Shown: one piece after another, positions 44,817 through 56,914 of the stretch
How positions within the stretch are numbered: the first letter of the stretch is position 1
Layout: the number at the start of each line of letters is the position of its first letter
NCBI GenBank assembly: GCA_030374805.1
Contig: JARGSG010000027.1
Location: 641,384 to 705,383 of the forward strand
Origin: Gracilaria gracilis
Lineage: Eukaryota; Rhodophyta; Florideophyceae; Gracilariales; Gracilariaceae
Direction: 5' to 3'
Length of the DNA stretch: 64,000 nucleotides
The notes under the pieces: model-generated
Seen by the model: only the letters and a program-made list of their open reading frames with translations
What the model was told of the DNA's origin: nothing
The model's database searches: none
Position numbers and translations under genes: made by a program

Positions 44817-46920
44817 TTAGTTTTCCTGGACTTCCGCCTGTGGCGGCTGCTCAGGCTCCTCCACAACGAGAGCTTGGGTTCCTCGCTGAGGGTTTTCCAC
44901 GTGAGTGGTGTTTGGAACGTACCCCTGCCGGGCGGGGGCAACCGACTTCATCGGAGTGGACCGCGCAGGCGGGAGAGCATGCAAAAGTTCCAACTTCGCG
45001 CGCAAGTACGATGCCATGGACACTGTGCGCTTCTCCTCTGGGGTCAGGGCTTCGTAGTTCGACACTACTTTAGCCATTTCCCTCAGTGAGAGGAGGCACT
45101 GTAGCGATGTGTGACCGTGCGTGTAGCACAGGTGACATATCAGTCGCAACAGTCCTGCTTGCAGGTTATCCTTCCGTATACCGGTGAAACGAACCACAGG
45201 GCGTGGGTCCCTCCACCCAGGCCGTTGAAAACGGGTACCTCCATTCGAATATGGGATTGAAGGCGCCGTCACACGACGGTTGTCCGCGTACAGCGCTGGG
45301 TCTGTCAGCACTGTATCGAAAGTGGTCTCTGTCGTTGACGGAAGTTCCGTAGTTGGTACGGAGAGGACTTCGCCGTGCGCCAACTGCACGTTGTCATATC
45401 CCTGTTGAGGGTGTTCAGCCGCTACCAGCGAGAGCGACGGGGAGCGGTCCGCCATCACCAGCGCTTTCGCGGACTTCGACCTCGAATGAAGAACCCGAGC
45501 ACGTACTGCATCACCCTCCGCACGTGCGGCTTGGACCAACTCGAGGTAGGTAATCCTCGGCTTGTCCTCTCGACGTCGGGCAATGAGTGACTTGATGGCT
45601 GGGCTCAGCCCATCGATGAACATCGTAAAAAGTTCCCCAGCGCGGTAGAAATTACCACAGCGGTGGAAAGCCTTGTTAAGGCGTACCGAATAATCGGTTG
45701 CAACCTCGTCGGGGCGCTGACGTGTATCTCTCAAAGCGAGGATCGCGGACTGAATGGCTTCATTTGTCGCGTACGACCTCAAGAGGTATTGGACGGCTTC
45801 GGGCCAGCACGTCACCCCTCCTTCAGAGGCTTTGGTGAAACCTCTTACAGAGTGATACTGGTCTTCGGCCACCCCCCGTAAAATGTACCGCAGCGCCATG
45901 TAGGCTTGTCCTTCGTTCATCCCGAGTATATCGGCTTCCGCGACAAAGCGGGCAAGAAAATCTAACACCAGGATTGGTTCGTCTCCAGAAAAAGTCTGGT
46001 TTTGGAATGAGAGCTGCATTCGCTTGATGCAATCCTTCACTGTTCTCGTTCCACGAGCTGTACGCTTCAGAGAAGAGTCTTCCAACCTATAGTATCTGTA
46101 CGAAAGTAACTTGCGATACATTCTATTCGTAGGTTTCAATTCCCAGAGTCCGGAGTGTCTTCTACCCTTCATACCGGAGCGGATCGCCCCCTCGGAGGCA
46201 GAAGACCGCTTTGAGTGGGAAGAACGCCCGCGGCGACCATCCTCCGACGCGGAGTCTGAAGAGGTAGACCCATCCGAGTGACTCTGGTTGGAACCTGACG
46301 AGGTCGGTGTATCCTAATGATCGTTGTAGCGTGTGGAATTTTGCCTACGACGGCCTTTGCCTGTTCTAGCGCGCTGGTCGCGTTGTGATACGGCAACAAC
46401 CGGATCATCCGGAGAGTCTTTATCCATCATTATGGTTTGCTCCAACGTCCAGACGGGCGCTGACGAGATTGAATCGCTCCTCAATCCCTTCAACGAAGGC
46501 GGTGGGCGAACCCAAACACTCCAACATTTTGTTGACATCAGACCGCAATACGCGGAGGTCTTCAGCAACATCCTCTGCAGAGGTACTCTCGACCACCTCA
46601 CGGAGGGCTCGAAATTCCTCTATAAGGGCATTATGGGCGCCACGCAAGGTGCGTACCTGGTCCTCCATGGAAGTCCCCTGGGAGGTGTTGGCAACCTCCT
46701 CACGGGGCTGTATTGCCGCGGCAGCGAAAGTTGATTGAGGCACAGGCGGTGCACCAGCAACGGCCGGAGCCGGGCCAGCTCCACCTCTGGAGTTGGCCAA
46801 CGGAGGCAACGGAAGGTCCCGGGGTTCCCGGTGTCGGCTCGAAGTCCGAGAGAAAACCTACGCGGCGAGGGTTGAACCAGCCTGAATCGGGATATCGGAA
46901 ATCACCCGATCAGCGAGAAC
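44817..46920 (-). pseudogene. F3 gag, main part
   Basis: Minus strand. It continues the gag start at 56,794 after the F4 insertion. The first 500 bases are Pro/Ala rich and helical (DQVRTLRGAHNALIEEFRALREVV), with a TAG near 46,865, a frame change near 46,450 and a stop at 46,314. The well preserved core (46,172-44,817, 451 codons) has LLSYRYYRLED, GDEPILVLDFLARFVAEADIL, WPEAVQYLLRSYAT and YLELVQAARAEGD. An intact zinc knuckle CHLCYTHGHTSLQC (CX2CX4HX4C) for RNA packaging is followed by a Pro-rich tail. Strongly similar to F2 gag, so F2 and F3 are sister families. Confidence 0.8.
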
Positions 46921-47461
46921 TGTGGTATAACACAATAAAGCAAAGAGTCCAAAGCGGTCTTGAGACGGGAGCGGCGGCAGCGTACAGTCGTGTGACTGTA
47001 ATGAGTCCGAGCGGAGAGGGAGGGCGGAAGCACCGGGCGGTCGGAGGGAGAGTGGACGGTCGGTATCACCAAGCGCGTACAGGGGCGCGCAAAAGGGTAC
47101 GAACGGTCTGAGAAACCTTAGTAGAATATACCGTGCGGTCTATCTTTAACGCAAGCTGGCGAGAAAGACGTTCGGCAGAAGATGCTTGTCGTTTACGATT
47201 GGGGGCCTCGGGAGATCCGAACTACAACTAAATATCGGGTCTGGGCCCCATTACTAACTACTGTACGATCGGTCTAATTTGCATTGTCACCACCAATTCC
47301 GTACACGTGGCCAACTTGTACGCTGTGCCAACCCGTCTGGCACTTGATCACCAAATCGTACATGTGGCGATGCCACTGCACGAGCCCATCGTGCAGTACC
47401 CCTTTGTACGTGAACGGCCGATCGGATACACCATGCACCAACTCGGGCCCACTTTACTACA
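46921..47461 (-). repeat. F4 3' LTR (541 bp)
   Basis: Direct repeat of 56,183-56,723; abutted on its internal side by a purine-rich AGGAGCGGGATC (minus, 47,462-47,473) that may be the polypurine tract. Confidence 0.95.
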
Positions 47462-49688
47462 GATCCCGCTCCTACACTTGCGCTCCACCCTCGGAGCGCC
47501 GCGTAGTGTCGCCAAGTCGTTACGCGTCTGTCCGTAGGTCGAGAGGGCGCCATAGTGTCCGTTCGGAAAATTTGCCCGGAAAGGGCGGGGCGAAGCCATG
47601 CCAAAATTTCCTGAGCGGGACTGACGAAAGAAGCTTCTGTACGTGTGGGGGAGTCCAAACCGAGCGGAACGATACGCAATGGTACGCAAACGGCGGATCG
47701 AAGACGCATTACGCGTCACCCGGTGAGTACGCGACGACGTATAACTGTACAAACCACAGGTGCCCGTTTGAACGCTGTCGATGTCCTTGACACGTGATAC
47801 CCACGAGTCCAATCGGCCACCATACGAATCGTAAAGAGCTGCGCTTATAAGCTGTGAGCTCGGCCGACGGCGTGGTGTTCGCGTGGTGCTACCCGTTCAA
47901 GAATATGTGCCAAGCGCGTGCCGAGTCCGCACGGTGCACAGGGCGCCGCAGTGCCCGTTTGGAAATTTTGCCCTGAAAGGGCGGGACGAAGCCATGCCCA
48001 AATTTCCCAAGCGGCTGGCAGAGATCACTTCACGAGTGGCAGGTGCTTACAGGGATCCGAGCGGACGACATAAAGCACGAAGTGGCCGTGGTCCCTAACG
48101 GCGACTGCCTTCAGGAACGCCCGTGGTCGTGGCGTCAGCGTAGTCCGATACGATTCGACGCTTTATACGTCCGAATGGAGCACTGTGACGCACTCCAGGG
48201 CTCGATCGGATTCGGTTGAGATCTGAAAGTCAGCCAAAGGTTTAGTAGTGATCCATTCGGTGTAAGCTGAGGTCATTCAGCGCCGACGGTGTCCGTTTCG
48301 GAAAATTTGCCCATCAAGGGCGGGGCGAAGCCATGGCCAAATTTTCAGTACAGAGAAACGATACGGCGTAACCGTGGCAGCAGAAAAATCACAAAGCGAA
48401 CGGATCAGTGCCGAGCAGGTGCACGCAGTGGCATCAGCATGAAACTCCGTGCGTTGAACGAATGAGGCTGCTTTGTTCCAGACTGCACCGAACGTGTGCA
48501 TGTTTAATAGTGGAAGTGCCGCACGTAAAGGTAATATTTGAGACATCCGGTCGATAAAAGGTGCCCATCAGGGGCGGAGCGAAGCTATGACTGATTTCTG
48601 ATCGCGGAAGGTGTAGCCTTGCGCCGGTGCCTCACGTGAGGGGGCCACCGGAGGCTCAGCGCCCCTGTCCGCAATGGCTGCATATCCGCACGGCCGTTTC
48701 GCCTAGCGTGCGGGCGCGGGCGAAGGACCGGCACCTCTGTCCGTATGGTACGGCGAGCGAAGGCTGCCATAGTCCAATCGTGCTTGAAAGTCCGAGCGGT
48801 CAGGTCAATATTGGTGCACAATGGCATGTCCCGAACGGTTGAGCTCGGAGAACTGCGTTGATGGCCGCTGACCGTCACTGCACCGTGCGGATTATATCAA
48901 ACAACTGAGTCCGGGAGTGGGACAGTGGTCACTGGATGTCAGTACCGTAGACAGTCTTTGGCAGTATGCGCTGACGAAGAACGCATGGTGACAGTCACAG
49001 TGTGGTACCTCCAACGATCCGATCGGAAAAAGCCATGATGCCCAGCGAACACTTCCAGCAATGATGTGCACCGGACGGGCTCAAAAAATCACGAATTAAT
49101 CGTGCCAAGAGTGCATGCACCCCGCGCATGCGTCGGTAACCGATTCGGTACACAGTATTGCGTTTAGAGGCGCGCACGTGCAAGCCAAAAAATCTTAAGT
49201 AATTTGGCCATGCGGTGAGTCCAAATCGGCCATTTTGAGCGCCTAAAACGTCACCGTTACGGAGCTAGCGGCCAAACACTGAATCGCCGTTTTTGATACC
49301 GTACGGGCAGGCAATTTCCGCGACGAAGTTTTTGATTCGCCTTGCAAGTAACCGCGCCACGCCGCCCGCCTGGTCGCACGTATGCGGCGCAAGAGCGCAT
49401 GCAATTCCGTTCGGTTACAGCACACTGATGACGCGGCGGGGTACGTTTGGCGTTACGAAGAGATGTTCCCGTTACGTAGTGACGTCTCATCGCCACGCAG
49501 TCCATGAACGGTTCGGAACCCGTCCGTGCGGAAGGCAGAGGAGCAGAACTCTGTCTCTGCTCGCCATCGATGCCAGGACCGTTCGGAGTTTCCAGCCAGT
49601 AGACAGTAGAGTAAAAGGAGTTGTTCTCGAAAACACAACTTCATGAATACAAAAGTCGAAAAAGTAGAATCCATATAGCGTAAGTAGC
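47462..49688 (-). repeat. F4 3' non-coding region with four repeated stem-loop units
   Basis: Four related units at about 47,558-47,612, 47,950-48,013, 48,289-48,348 and 48,548-48,598, spaced 260-390 bases apart. Each has a GGAAAATTTGCCC-like arm, a GGGCGGGGCGAAGCCATG centre and a CCAAAATTTCC-like arm that can pair with the first; the fourth is degenerate. No convincing protein is encoded on either strand. At least ten CCGNNCGG sites are also present. Confidence 0.7.
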
Positions 49689-52600
49689 TCATGCGGTACC
49701 AGTATGTACGTTCGGAGCCAGGGCACAGACCACATCTCCTCCCCCTCCTGAAGGTGTGGCAGATACCGCACGGTTTCTGCGACGCCGGTAGCGGGCAATA
49801 AAGTGCTGTGGGGTGTGTCTGGGTGGTTCGAAGGTGTCCTGACCCGCACGGTAACCATACCAACGTACACGGTATTCCTGTCCGTTCGGAGTGTCGCGAT
49901 GGTCGACGACGCGTTCCACCACGCTCGGAACTGTTCTGTGCGGTGGGGTAGGTTGGTCGTCGACTGATTCTTCCGCATACGGTCCCTCAGGGTCGCCAGA
50001 TACTGTGCCGCGTGTCCGTTCGGAAGTGACCGGTGTGTTTGTTGGCCGTGCGGTCGGAGCTTTTGTCACTCTGTCAATGCTGACGGTTGTTGTGAATACC
50101 GTCTTGGTTCAGAGTGACAGTAGCGTCCGTAGCAGATACAACCTTGAACTGGCCAACCGTCTTTGGTAATAGCTTCCGATACGTACGTTCCTGATCCGTA
50201 AGGTCCTGCTCCATGTTCTTGTAGTCTGGTCGGTCAACGTAAACTTCTTCTTCTGGTGTAAAGCTCGGCGTGTACCGTATGGACTTGTCAAAGTTTTCTT
50301 TATAACGCTGTTGGGCGCGGGTCAACTAAGTCTGAGCGGTCTGCATCCTGGCCTGTAGGATTTTGAGCGTATATCGTTTTAACCGAGCGGCCGTGGGCTG
50401 TGTGGGCGTAGTGGAATCCAAGGCCGTACTGGGTTCCTCCAACAGGACGCTCGCGGTTTTGAGCTTTAACGCAACACCGAATGGTGTGGTGCCCAGAGAC
50501 CGATGGACCTGCAGGTTGTAGCCGTACGTAAGTGGTTGAACATATGCGTGCCAGGTGTTTTGGTGATCCGCTACGTAGTGGCGTAACCTCTCCACGAGTG
50601 TCTTGTTAAACCGTTCGGCCTGACCATTCGTCTGCGGATGGTACGCGGTCATTAGTACGTGTTTGGTTCCCAAAGCGGTACATACAGTCTCAAAGAACTT
50701 GGAGACGAATTGTGGTCCGTTATCGGTTACCAGATAGTTGGGGATTCCGTACGGATAAACCCAGTTCTCCAGGAAGGCCTTCGCCACTACAGGAGCTGTG
50801 GTTGACCGCATAGGTATAGAGCAAGCTATCTTGCTAAACCGATCGGTAATAACCAGTATGTACTGGTAACCGTTTACGGACTTCGTGAATGGACCGACGA
50901 TGTCCATCGCGACGAATTCCAGCGGACCGGCGGCGGGGAACAGCTTCAACAGCTTCTGCCACTTGAAGTTTGTTCCCTTCGTCACCGGGCAGGTGCGACA
51001 GACCCGTACGGTTTGAAGTATGTCATTGGCAATATGCGGCCAGTAGAAGTCTCGACGGAGACTTTCATACATCCGAGTGGAGCCCGGTGGGCCAACCAGA
51101 CGGGGTTAGTGTGCGAAGGAGAGGACGCATGCTTGCAGTGATGCAGGTATGACCTTCTGGATGGCACCGTCTAGTGGGGCTTTACGCACTATAAGTCAGT
51201 TTCAGTCAATGTCGAACAGAGTGACACCGTTGCCGATGTCTTTCCGTACGGACTCACAGAAAGAGTCATCTGCTTGAGCTCGTACCAGCTCTTCGACCGT
51301 GACCGGAACGATGTTGGTTTCCTCCGAGGTGACAGCAAGCACCTCGGGGATACCAGAAGATTTCCGTTCGGGCGTTGGCCAGTTGATGCAGACGTCGCTG
51401 TACTCATCACCGTTAACGGTAATGTTTGTGATAAAGTATCCATCTTCCGTACGGTCATTCAATAGCAAGCAGGGGACCTCTTCGTCCAATGCGGGATCGT
51501 CTTCGCCGTCCGTCCGGATCCGACAAAGAGCATCAGCCGCTTGGTGCTTGATACCCGGACGGTGGACGACATCGAAGTCATACTCCATTAGACGCAACCG
51601 CCGCCTGGCCAATCGTCCTGACGCGTCCGCAAGGTTCAGTATCCACCTCAAAGAGTGGTCGTCAGTTCGGCCAGTGAACCTCTGACCTTCCAGGTACGGA
51701 CGGAGGTGCAGTATGGCTCAGGCGACCGCAAGGCATTCCCGTTCTGTAGTCGAGTATTGCCGTTCGGTCTTGGATAGAGAGCGGCTCCAGTAACCGATCG
51801 GTAGTAAGCCTCCGTCCGGTTGCTTCTGTAGCAGAGTGCCTTTTACTTGTCGGTCGCATGCGTCTGTATCCAGAACGTACGGGCACCCTTGACGGGGAAT
51901 GGCCAAAATGGGCGGGCGTATCAGTCCTTGACGTAATTCGTCAAAGTCTTCGTATTCCGTATCGGTCAATGTCTCAAACTTCGTGGGTTGCCCCTTCTCC
52001 AACTTGCGGTTCAATGGAGTCGCAATTTGGGCGAAGTTTGCGACAAACCGACGGAAAACGTTACAGAGCCCCAAGAACGATCGGAGCTCCGTCTGGGTCG
52101 TTAGCGGTTTAGCCTGCTTGATAGCGTTCTGTGTCTTGAGAGACACTTGAAGCTTTCCCGGTCGGATTACGTGGCCAAGATAGTCCACGGTGCCACTGAA
52201 AAAGTAGCACTTGTCCAGTCGGAGCGTAACACCAGCCGAACGGAGCATATGCAGTATGGTCCGCACATGGTCATAATGCTCTGCAATCGTCCGGGAATAG
52301 ATGATTACGTCATCGAGATACACCAGTGCGTACTGCCACTTCACCCGTGAAAGGAAGATATCGAGAGCACGCTGGAAAGTAGTAGGTGCGTTCTTGAGTC
52401 CGAACGGCATTCTCCGATAGCGGTACAGTCCCATGTGTGACGTGAATGTCATTTTGTCCCGGTCGGCTTCATCCATTTCGGTCTGCCAATAACCACTGTT
52501 GGCGTCCAAAGTAAAGAAGATTTGTGCATCTCCAAGAGAGTCGATGCACTCGTCCATTCGGGGTAGTGTATATGTCTCCCGTACGGTCGTAGCGTTCAAC

Positions 52601-53754
52601 CGGCGGTAGTCGACGCAGAAGCGAAGGCTTTCGTCTTTGTTGAGCGCAAATACGACCGGGCTGGCCCATTCTGCCGATGACGGTTCTATGACACCAGCAG
52701 CAAGCTGCTTTGTCACCTCCTTACGTTCGAGTTCTCTCCGATTGGGTCCGGCTCGGTACGGCATCTGGAATATGGGCTTCGAGCCTGGTTCCAGATGGAT
52801 GCGGGGCTTCGCTGCCGCAAGTGTTCCGAGATGGTGGTCCCACATGTCCGCAAACGGTCGAAGTAGCTCAGTGACTTTGTCCCGTTCGGTAACATACTCA
52901 GGACTGATATGTACCTTGCTGGTCCAATCGTTTTCATCGTTCCGTACGGTTTCTTGCTCCTGTTCGGTATCCTTGTATTCCAGTTCGGAATTATTACCCG
53001 AAATCGGAATGTGTTCCCCCTCCTTAGACTCGTCGCTCCGCGACGATGGTTGCGGAGTTATGAGCGCTACAGGAGATGGAAAGGCAAGTCCAATAACGGT
53101 GTTTTTGTGTAGTCGAACCGAGCGGTCAGAAAAGTTGCCCACGCGAACGAGAAAGGGAACGTCCGGTCGGAGCTCCATAACTCCACCCGCGAGGAGTGTG
53201 AGATCAAGCGTTGATCCCGTTCGGTGATGAGACTGTAGAAAGACCAAGCCGGACATTTCGGTGGTTACCAAGTCGTTCGTTTCCGACATTGGGGGCAGAA
53301 CAACCGGACGGGCAACCTGTATCTTATTAGCTGGAGTTTCCCGTTCGGTTTCTGGTTCCGGCGCGGAAAGTGCATTTGGTCTGTAGGCGGAAGACTGTAT
53401 AGACACCGGTTTGGAGTGTCGTAAGAGTATTGTCCGTTTCGGTGGTAGTATGGCCAAGACGTACTTGTCAATAAAAGAAGTACCGAGTAGTACGCTGGTG
53501 GAGAGGTTAGAAACCACTAGGAACTGTACTCGTACATTGAGGTCACCGATTCGGAACATAAGGGGGAGAACTCCCACAACGTCCATTCGGTTCTTCGACG
53601 CGTCCGTAATTCGGGGTTTTACGTCCGGTCGGAGTTTCGAGCGCCAATTCGGAGGGAGATGGCGTTCGGGAACCAGACAGGTTCCGGCTCCGGTATCAAG
53701 AACTCCCGTTAACGGATACATCAGTGCCATGTTGAGGCCAACCGACACGTGCAC
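49689..53754 (-). pseudogene. F4 pol: protease to chromodomain, mostly one frame
   Basis: Minus strand; one frame from 53,754 to 50,074 broken only by stops. Protease GVLDTGAGTCLV at 53,700. The RT is intact through 678 codons: YRAGPNRRELERKE, GLKNAPTTFQRALD, and YLDD at about 52,320-52,309. RNase H ends CLAVA-TGA at 51,718 where Trp is expected. Further stops lie near 51,200-51,070 and at 50,326. The integrase core keeps FVAMDIVGP, VTDNGPQFVSKFF and GQAERFN, i.e. D, D and E. A one-base frame change near 50,105 puts the chromodomain (VVDHRDTPNGQEYRVRWYGY...DTFEPPRHTP) in another frame, ending at 49,689. It is the least decayed pol in the window. Confidence 0.9.
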
Positions 53755-53906
53755 CTTGTAGTTCGCGCTTGAAAAGAGGACCGTTTCGGTTTCAATGTCC
53801 GTATCGGTCAGGTCATATGTCAGGACAGGGGACTCCCCTCGGATGGAGTCCGTTCGGTCTGTCGCTGACGGGGCGAGGCTAGGCCTCTGTGGAGGAGGCG
53901 ATGCCT

Positions 53907-56106
53907 CTACGCTTTCTCCTGGTCGTTTTCCTGGTGGGGAGCAGGCTCTTCGACCAGCATGACGGCCTGTGTGGGTATTGGTGAGTACGTCTGGCGAGGC
54001 TGTCCGCCCTGGCGATATCCTACATTGTCCTTCGGGGTATCAGTTTTCCGTCCGGTCTGGTAGGCACTGTAATAGCCTTCCTCCCGGCGTTGGTGATAAT
54101 AAGCCTCCCGTATGGCCAGCAGTCTCTCTTTTAGGTCCGGGGGAGCAACTGACAGCAGTTGGGCTCCCGCGAAACGCAAATCCGACACGGTCTAACTGGT
54201 GCCTGCCCCTGGGGTTGCTGTACCCTGGAGCTGGCAGAACTGGAATAAGACCGAACGGACTGAGCCGGCGTTGAAGCCGAGGGCGTAGTGGGAGGCGAGG
54301 GCATGGAAGACGCGCGGGATACCGCGAGGACATGTTTCTTGTCTTCATCCGATACGGAATAGATCGATTCCGACGGGGTATCGATACTGTGAACCTTCTG
54401 GGCGGTACGAGAAGACTCCTTCCGAGCGGTTGGCTTTTGAGTATCGACTCGAACGGACTGTCGACTTGAGGCACGATGGGTGTCTCCGTACGATTCCGCG
54501 TAACGGACAAGTGCATCGTATCCGATATTGGGATGCGAGGTGAGGTGATTCTTCACCTTTGACCGTATGGCGGCAAGGAGACCTTCGACGAAGATCCCCT
54601 TCAAACTCCGATCGGTACAGACATTTCCGCAACGGAGGGCTTTCGTCCAGAGCTCTGGGCGAATTCCGTTTCGGACATGCCTGACGTTTGGCGGTAGAGG
54701 GTGACCTCTGCGGCCGCATCGGCAATGATCTCATCCGTTGCGTACGTGGTCAACAGAAAGTCGACGACCTCTTCGTACGTGTGGACAGACTCATTCCGAG
54801 TACGGTCGACAGCGCCAGACTCACCTTCGAGCCGAGACTGAACCAGAGCGTGCGCCGGTCTGGTCAGTTACAACTGGAAACACCAGAGAGCTGCCTCCTC
54901 AGTGAGTCCGTTATGGTTGCAAGTGGTTTTTAACCGCTGTAAGAAATTGAGCACCGATATCGGATCCGTCCCGGAAAAGGAATGCCCCTTCATCTGGACA
55001 TTCAATTTCTTTTGGTAGCGCGCAATCTTGCGCGCCACACGCGAATTGTTCGTCTGGCTCCTCCTCAGCAACCTGTACGTACGGTAGTCCACCACTTCGG
55101 CGAACTTTTCGTTCAAGGGCCTGATGCGTTCCAGCATCAATCTGTCTGAACGGGAACGATACCGATCGGACTTCCCCCTCCGTCGAGGGCTGCGGGAGTG
55201 TCGCTCGACTTCCGAATCCGTGCGGTCGTCATCTGACGATGACTCCGAAGAGTCCGAGTCCGTTCTGGCTGATCGTCGCCTTCTTTGGCGGCGACGATCT
55301 TCCCGTTTACGGGGCGCGTCATCCGAATCGGAACTTCCGCTCGGTCTACCGCCTCTGCGGCGGCGATTCCTCCTCTCGTCGGAGGAATCTCCTGAGCTTC
55401 CGTTCGGATCGTCCTGTGGGCTGACTGGCGGGAGGTACACTCCGGTCGGACCCTTCGTCGGGCCCTTCTTCAGTTCCGGTCGGTGTTGCCTCTCGCCGCT
55501 AGCGGGTGCATTGTCCGTACGTTCAATAAAAGATTTGGGTGGGTGGGTCGGTAGCTGAGCTACCAGTGCGGCCAGTGTACTGTTCAGAGCTGACGTAGCA
55601 GGTTCCGAACGGTCTGTCTTCAGGATATTCCTGACCATGTCGTGTACGATCGGTGGAATATCCTGGTGCAGAAGCGCCGGGATTCGGTCCTTGAGGTACG
55701 TTTTCACTGCCATGGGGACGTGGACCTCAATTTCCGTTCGGAGACTCTGCAGATCATAGGGAGCGATCCCTGCCCAGAGTTTCCGTGCGGTAGTCCGTTC
55801 GGTTAGGAGTGGCGGCGCGGGGCCAGCTTCGCCCCGTGGCGTCTTCTCCGTTCCGGGAAAGGGGGCGAGCGCAATTGTCTCACCCTCGTTCCGTTCGGAC
55901 TCAGACTTATTACGTGCGGAACCGTCTCGGATAATCCGTTCGGGCTCCTCTAAAGGCGGGACGTAGGCCGTCACGTTACTTCGGGTGCTCCGGCGGCCAA
56001 CCGAAGCGGTATCTGAAGCGGCGCGAATTGCGACCGGTACGGACTTTGTGGAGTCTTTTTCGACCAAAGACCCTTCACCCATTTCTCCGTGCGAACGATG
56101 ACTCAT
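53907..56106 (-). pseudogene. F4 gag, broken
   Basis: ATG at 56,106 (minus) lies about 75 bases after the primer-binding site. The first 412 codons are open: an acidic/basic N-terminus, then an Arg/Ser/Asp-rich tract (55,400-55,130, RRRRGGRPSGSSDSDDA and SRSPRRRGKSDRYRSRSD types) resembling SR proteins, then the gag core DYRTYRLLRRSQTNN...GTDPISVLNFLQRL. A TAA at 54,868 and frame changes near 54,600 and 54,170 follow. The zinc knuckle is reduced to CRIC before a frame break, so it is not intact. The core resembles the F1 gag (DYRSYLLRNRSS...GDDPVAVIEFLQKF), placing F4 nearer to F1 than to F2/F3. Confidence 0.8.
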
Positions 56107-56161
56107 ACTGTACGTATCGGTTCCACGATCGGTTCTGCTGCTCCGTACGCTGTCGAATTCC

Positions 56162-56181
56162 ACTTCTAGGTCGGGAGACCA
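56162..56181 (-). promoter_or_regulatory. F4 primer-binding site
   Basis: Minus strand TGGTCTCCCGACCTAGAAGT one base after the LTR end; differs from the F2 PBS by a single substitution within the first 18 bases. Confidence 0.8.
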
Positions 56182-56182
56182 A

Positions 56183-56723
56183 TGTGGTATAACACAATAA
56201 AGCAAAGAGTCCGAAGCGGTCTTGAGACGGGAGCGGCGGCAGCGTACAGTCGTGTGACTGTAATGAGTCCGAGCGGAGAGGAAGAACAGAAGCACTGGGC
56301 GGTCGAAGGGAGAGTGGACGGTCGGTATCACTAAGCGCATACAGGGGCGCGCAAAAGGGTACGAACGGTCTGAGAAACCTTATTATAATATACCGTGCGG
56401 TCTATCGTTAGCGCAAGCTGGCGAGAAAGACGTTCGGCAGAAGATGCTTGTCGTTTACGATTGGGGGCCTCGGGAGATCCGAACTACAACTAAATATCGG
56501 GTCTGGGCCCCATTACTGACTACTGTACGATCGATCTAATTTGCACTGTCACCACCAAGTCCGTACACGTGGCCAACTTGTACGCTGTGCCAACCCGTCT
56601 GGCACTTGATCACAAAATCGTACACGTGGCAGTGCCACTGCACCAGCCCATCGTGCACTACCCCTTTGTACGTGAACGGCCGATCGGATACACCATGCAC
56701 CGACTCGGGCCCACTATACTACA
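56183..56723 (-). repeat. F4 5' LTR (541 bp)
   Basis: Minus orientation: starts TGTAGTATAGTGGG and ends TATACCACA, followed by one T and the primer-binding site. Same length as the other LTR. Confidence 0.95.
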
Positions 56724-56794
56724 GGAATATCCCCGCCATCGTGGGAGCGGTTGCGGGTAACTGCCAGCTCCGCACGAGATGGCTTCCGAGACAT
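56724..56794 (-). pseudogene. F3 gag, first 24 codons, separated by F4
   Basis: ATG at 56,794 in minus orientation, about 100 bases after the primer-binding site, opens MSRKPSRAELAVTRNRSHDG. It is cut at 56,723 by F4. If F4 and one copy of its 5-bp duplication are set aside, the frame continues directly into the gag frame at 46,915 up to a TAG. This supports both the start and the insertion point. Confidence 0.7.
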
Positions 56795-56893
56795 CGGTAA
56801 TAAACGTTCAACGGGAGAAACACGGAATCTTCCAGAAAAGTAGATAAGTCACCTCAAAGAGGGAAAGCAACACACCAACAATCTTCCAAGTCG

Positions 56894-56911
56894 GGAGACC
56901 AGTTTGTAGTG
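56894..56911 (-). promoter_or_regulatory. F3 primer-binding site
   Basis: Minus strand TGGTCTCCCGACTTGGAA starting three bases after the LTR end, matching the PBS of F2, F1 and F4 over its first 14-15 bases. Confidence 0.8.
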
Positions 56912-56914
56912 CAA

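Larger units (their letters stand above)
46921..56723 (-). mobile_element. Ty3/gypsy chromoviral element F4, minus strand, 9.8 kb, both LTRs
   Basis: Two 541-bp LTRs (46,921-47,461 and 56,183-56,723) differ at roughly 25 positions by eye, so identity is about 95 percent. Minus orientation: 5' LTR, primer-binding site, gag, pol, a 2.2-kb 3' non-coding region with repeated stem-loops, 3' LTR. Flanks AGAAC (46,916-46,920) and GGAAT (56,724-56,728) could be a 5-bp duplication with two mismatches; the F3 gag frame is restored when one copy is removed. The element is saturated with CCGNNCGG. Confidence 0.9.

Noticed and set aside
47284..48098. ORFs on both strands in and beyond the F4 3' LTR
   Set aside because: They span the LTR boundary and the stem-loop repeats and have no homologous motif; the same peptide starts recur in the other LTR (56,569), as expected of repeated non-coding DNA.
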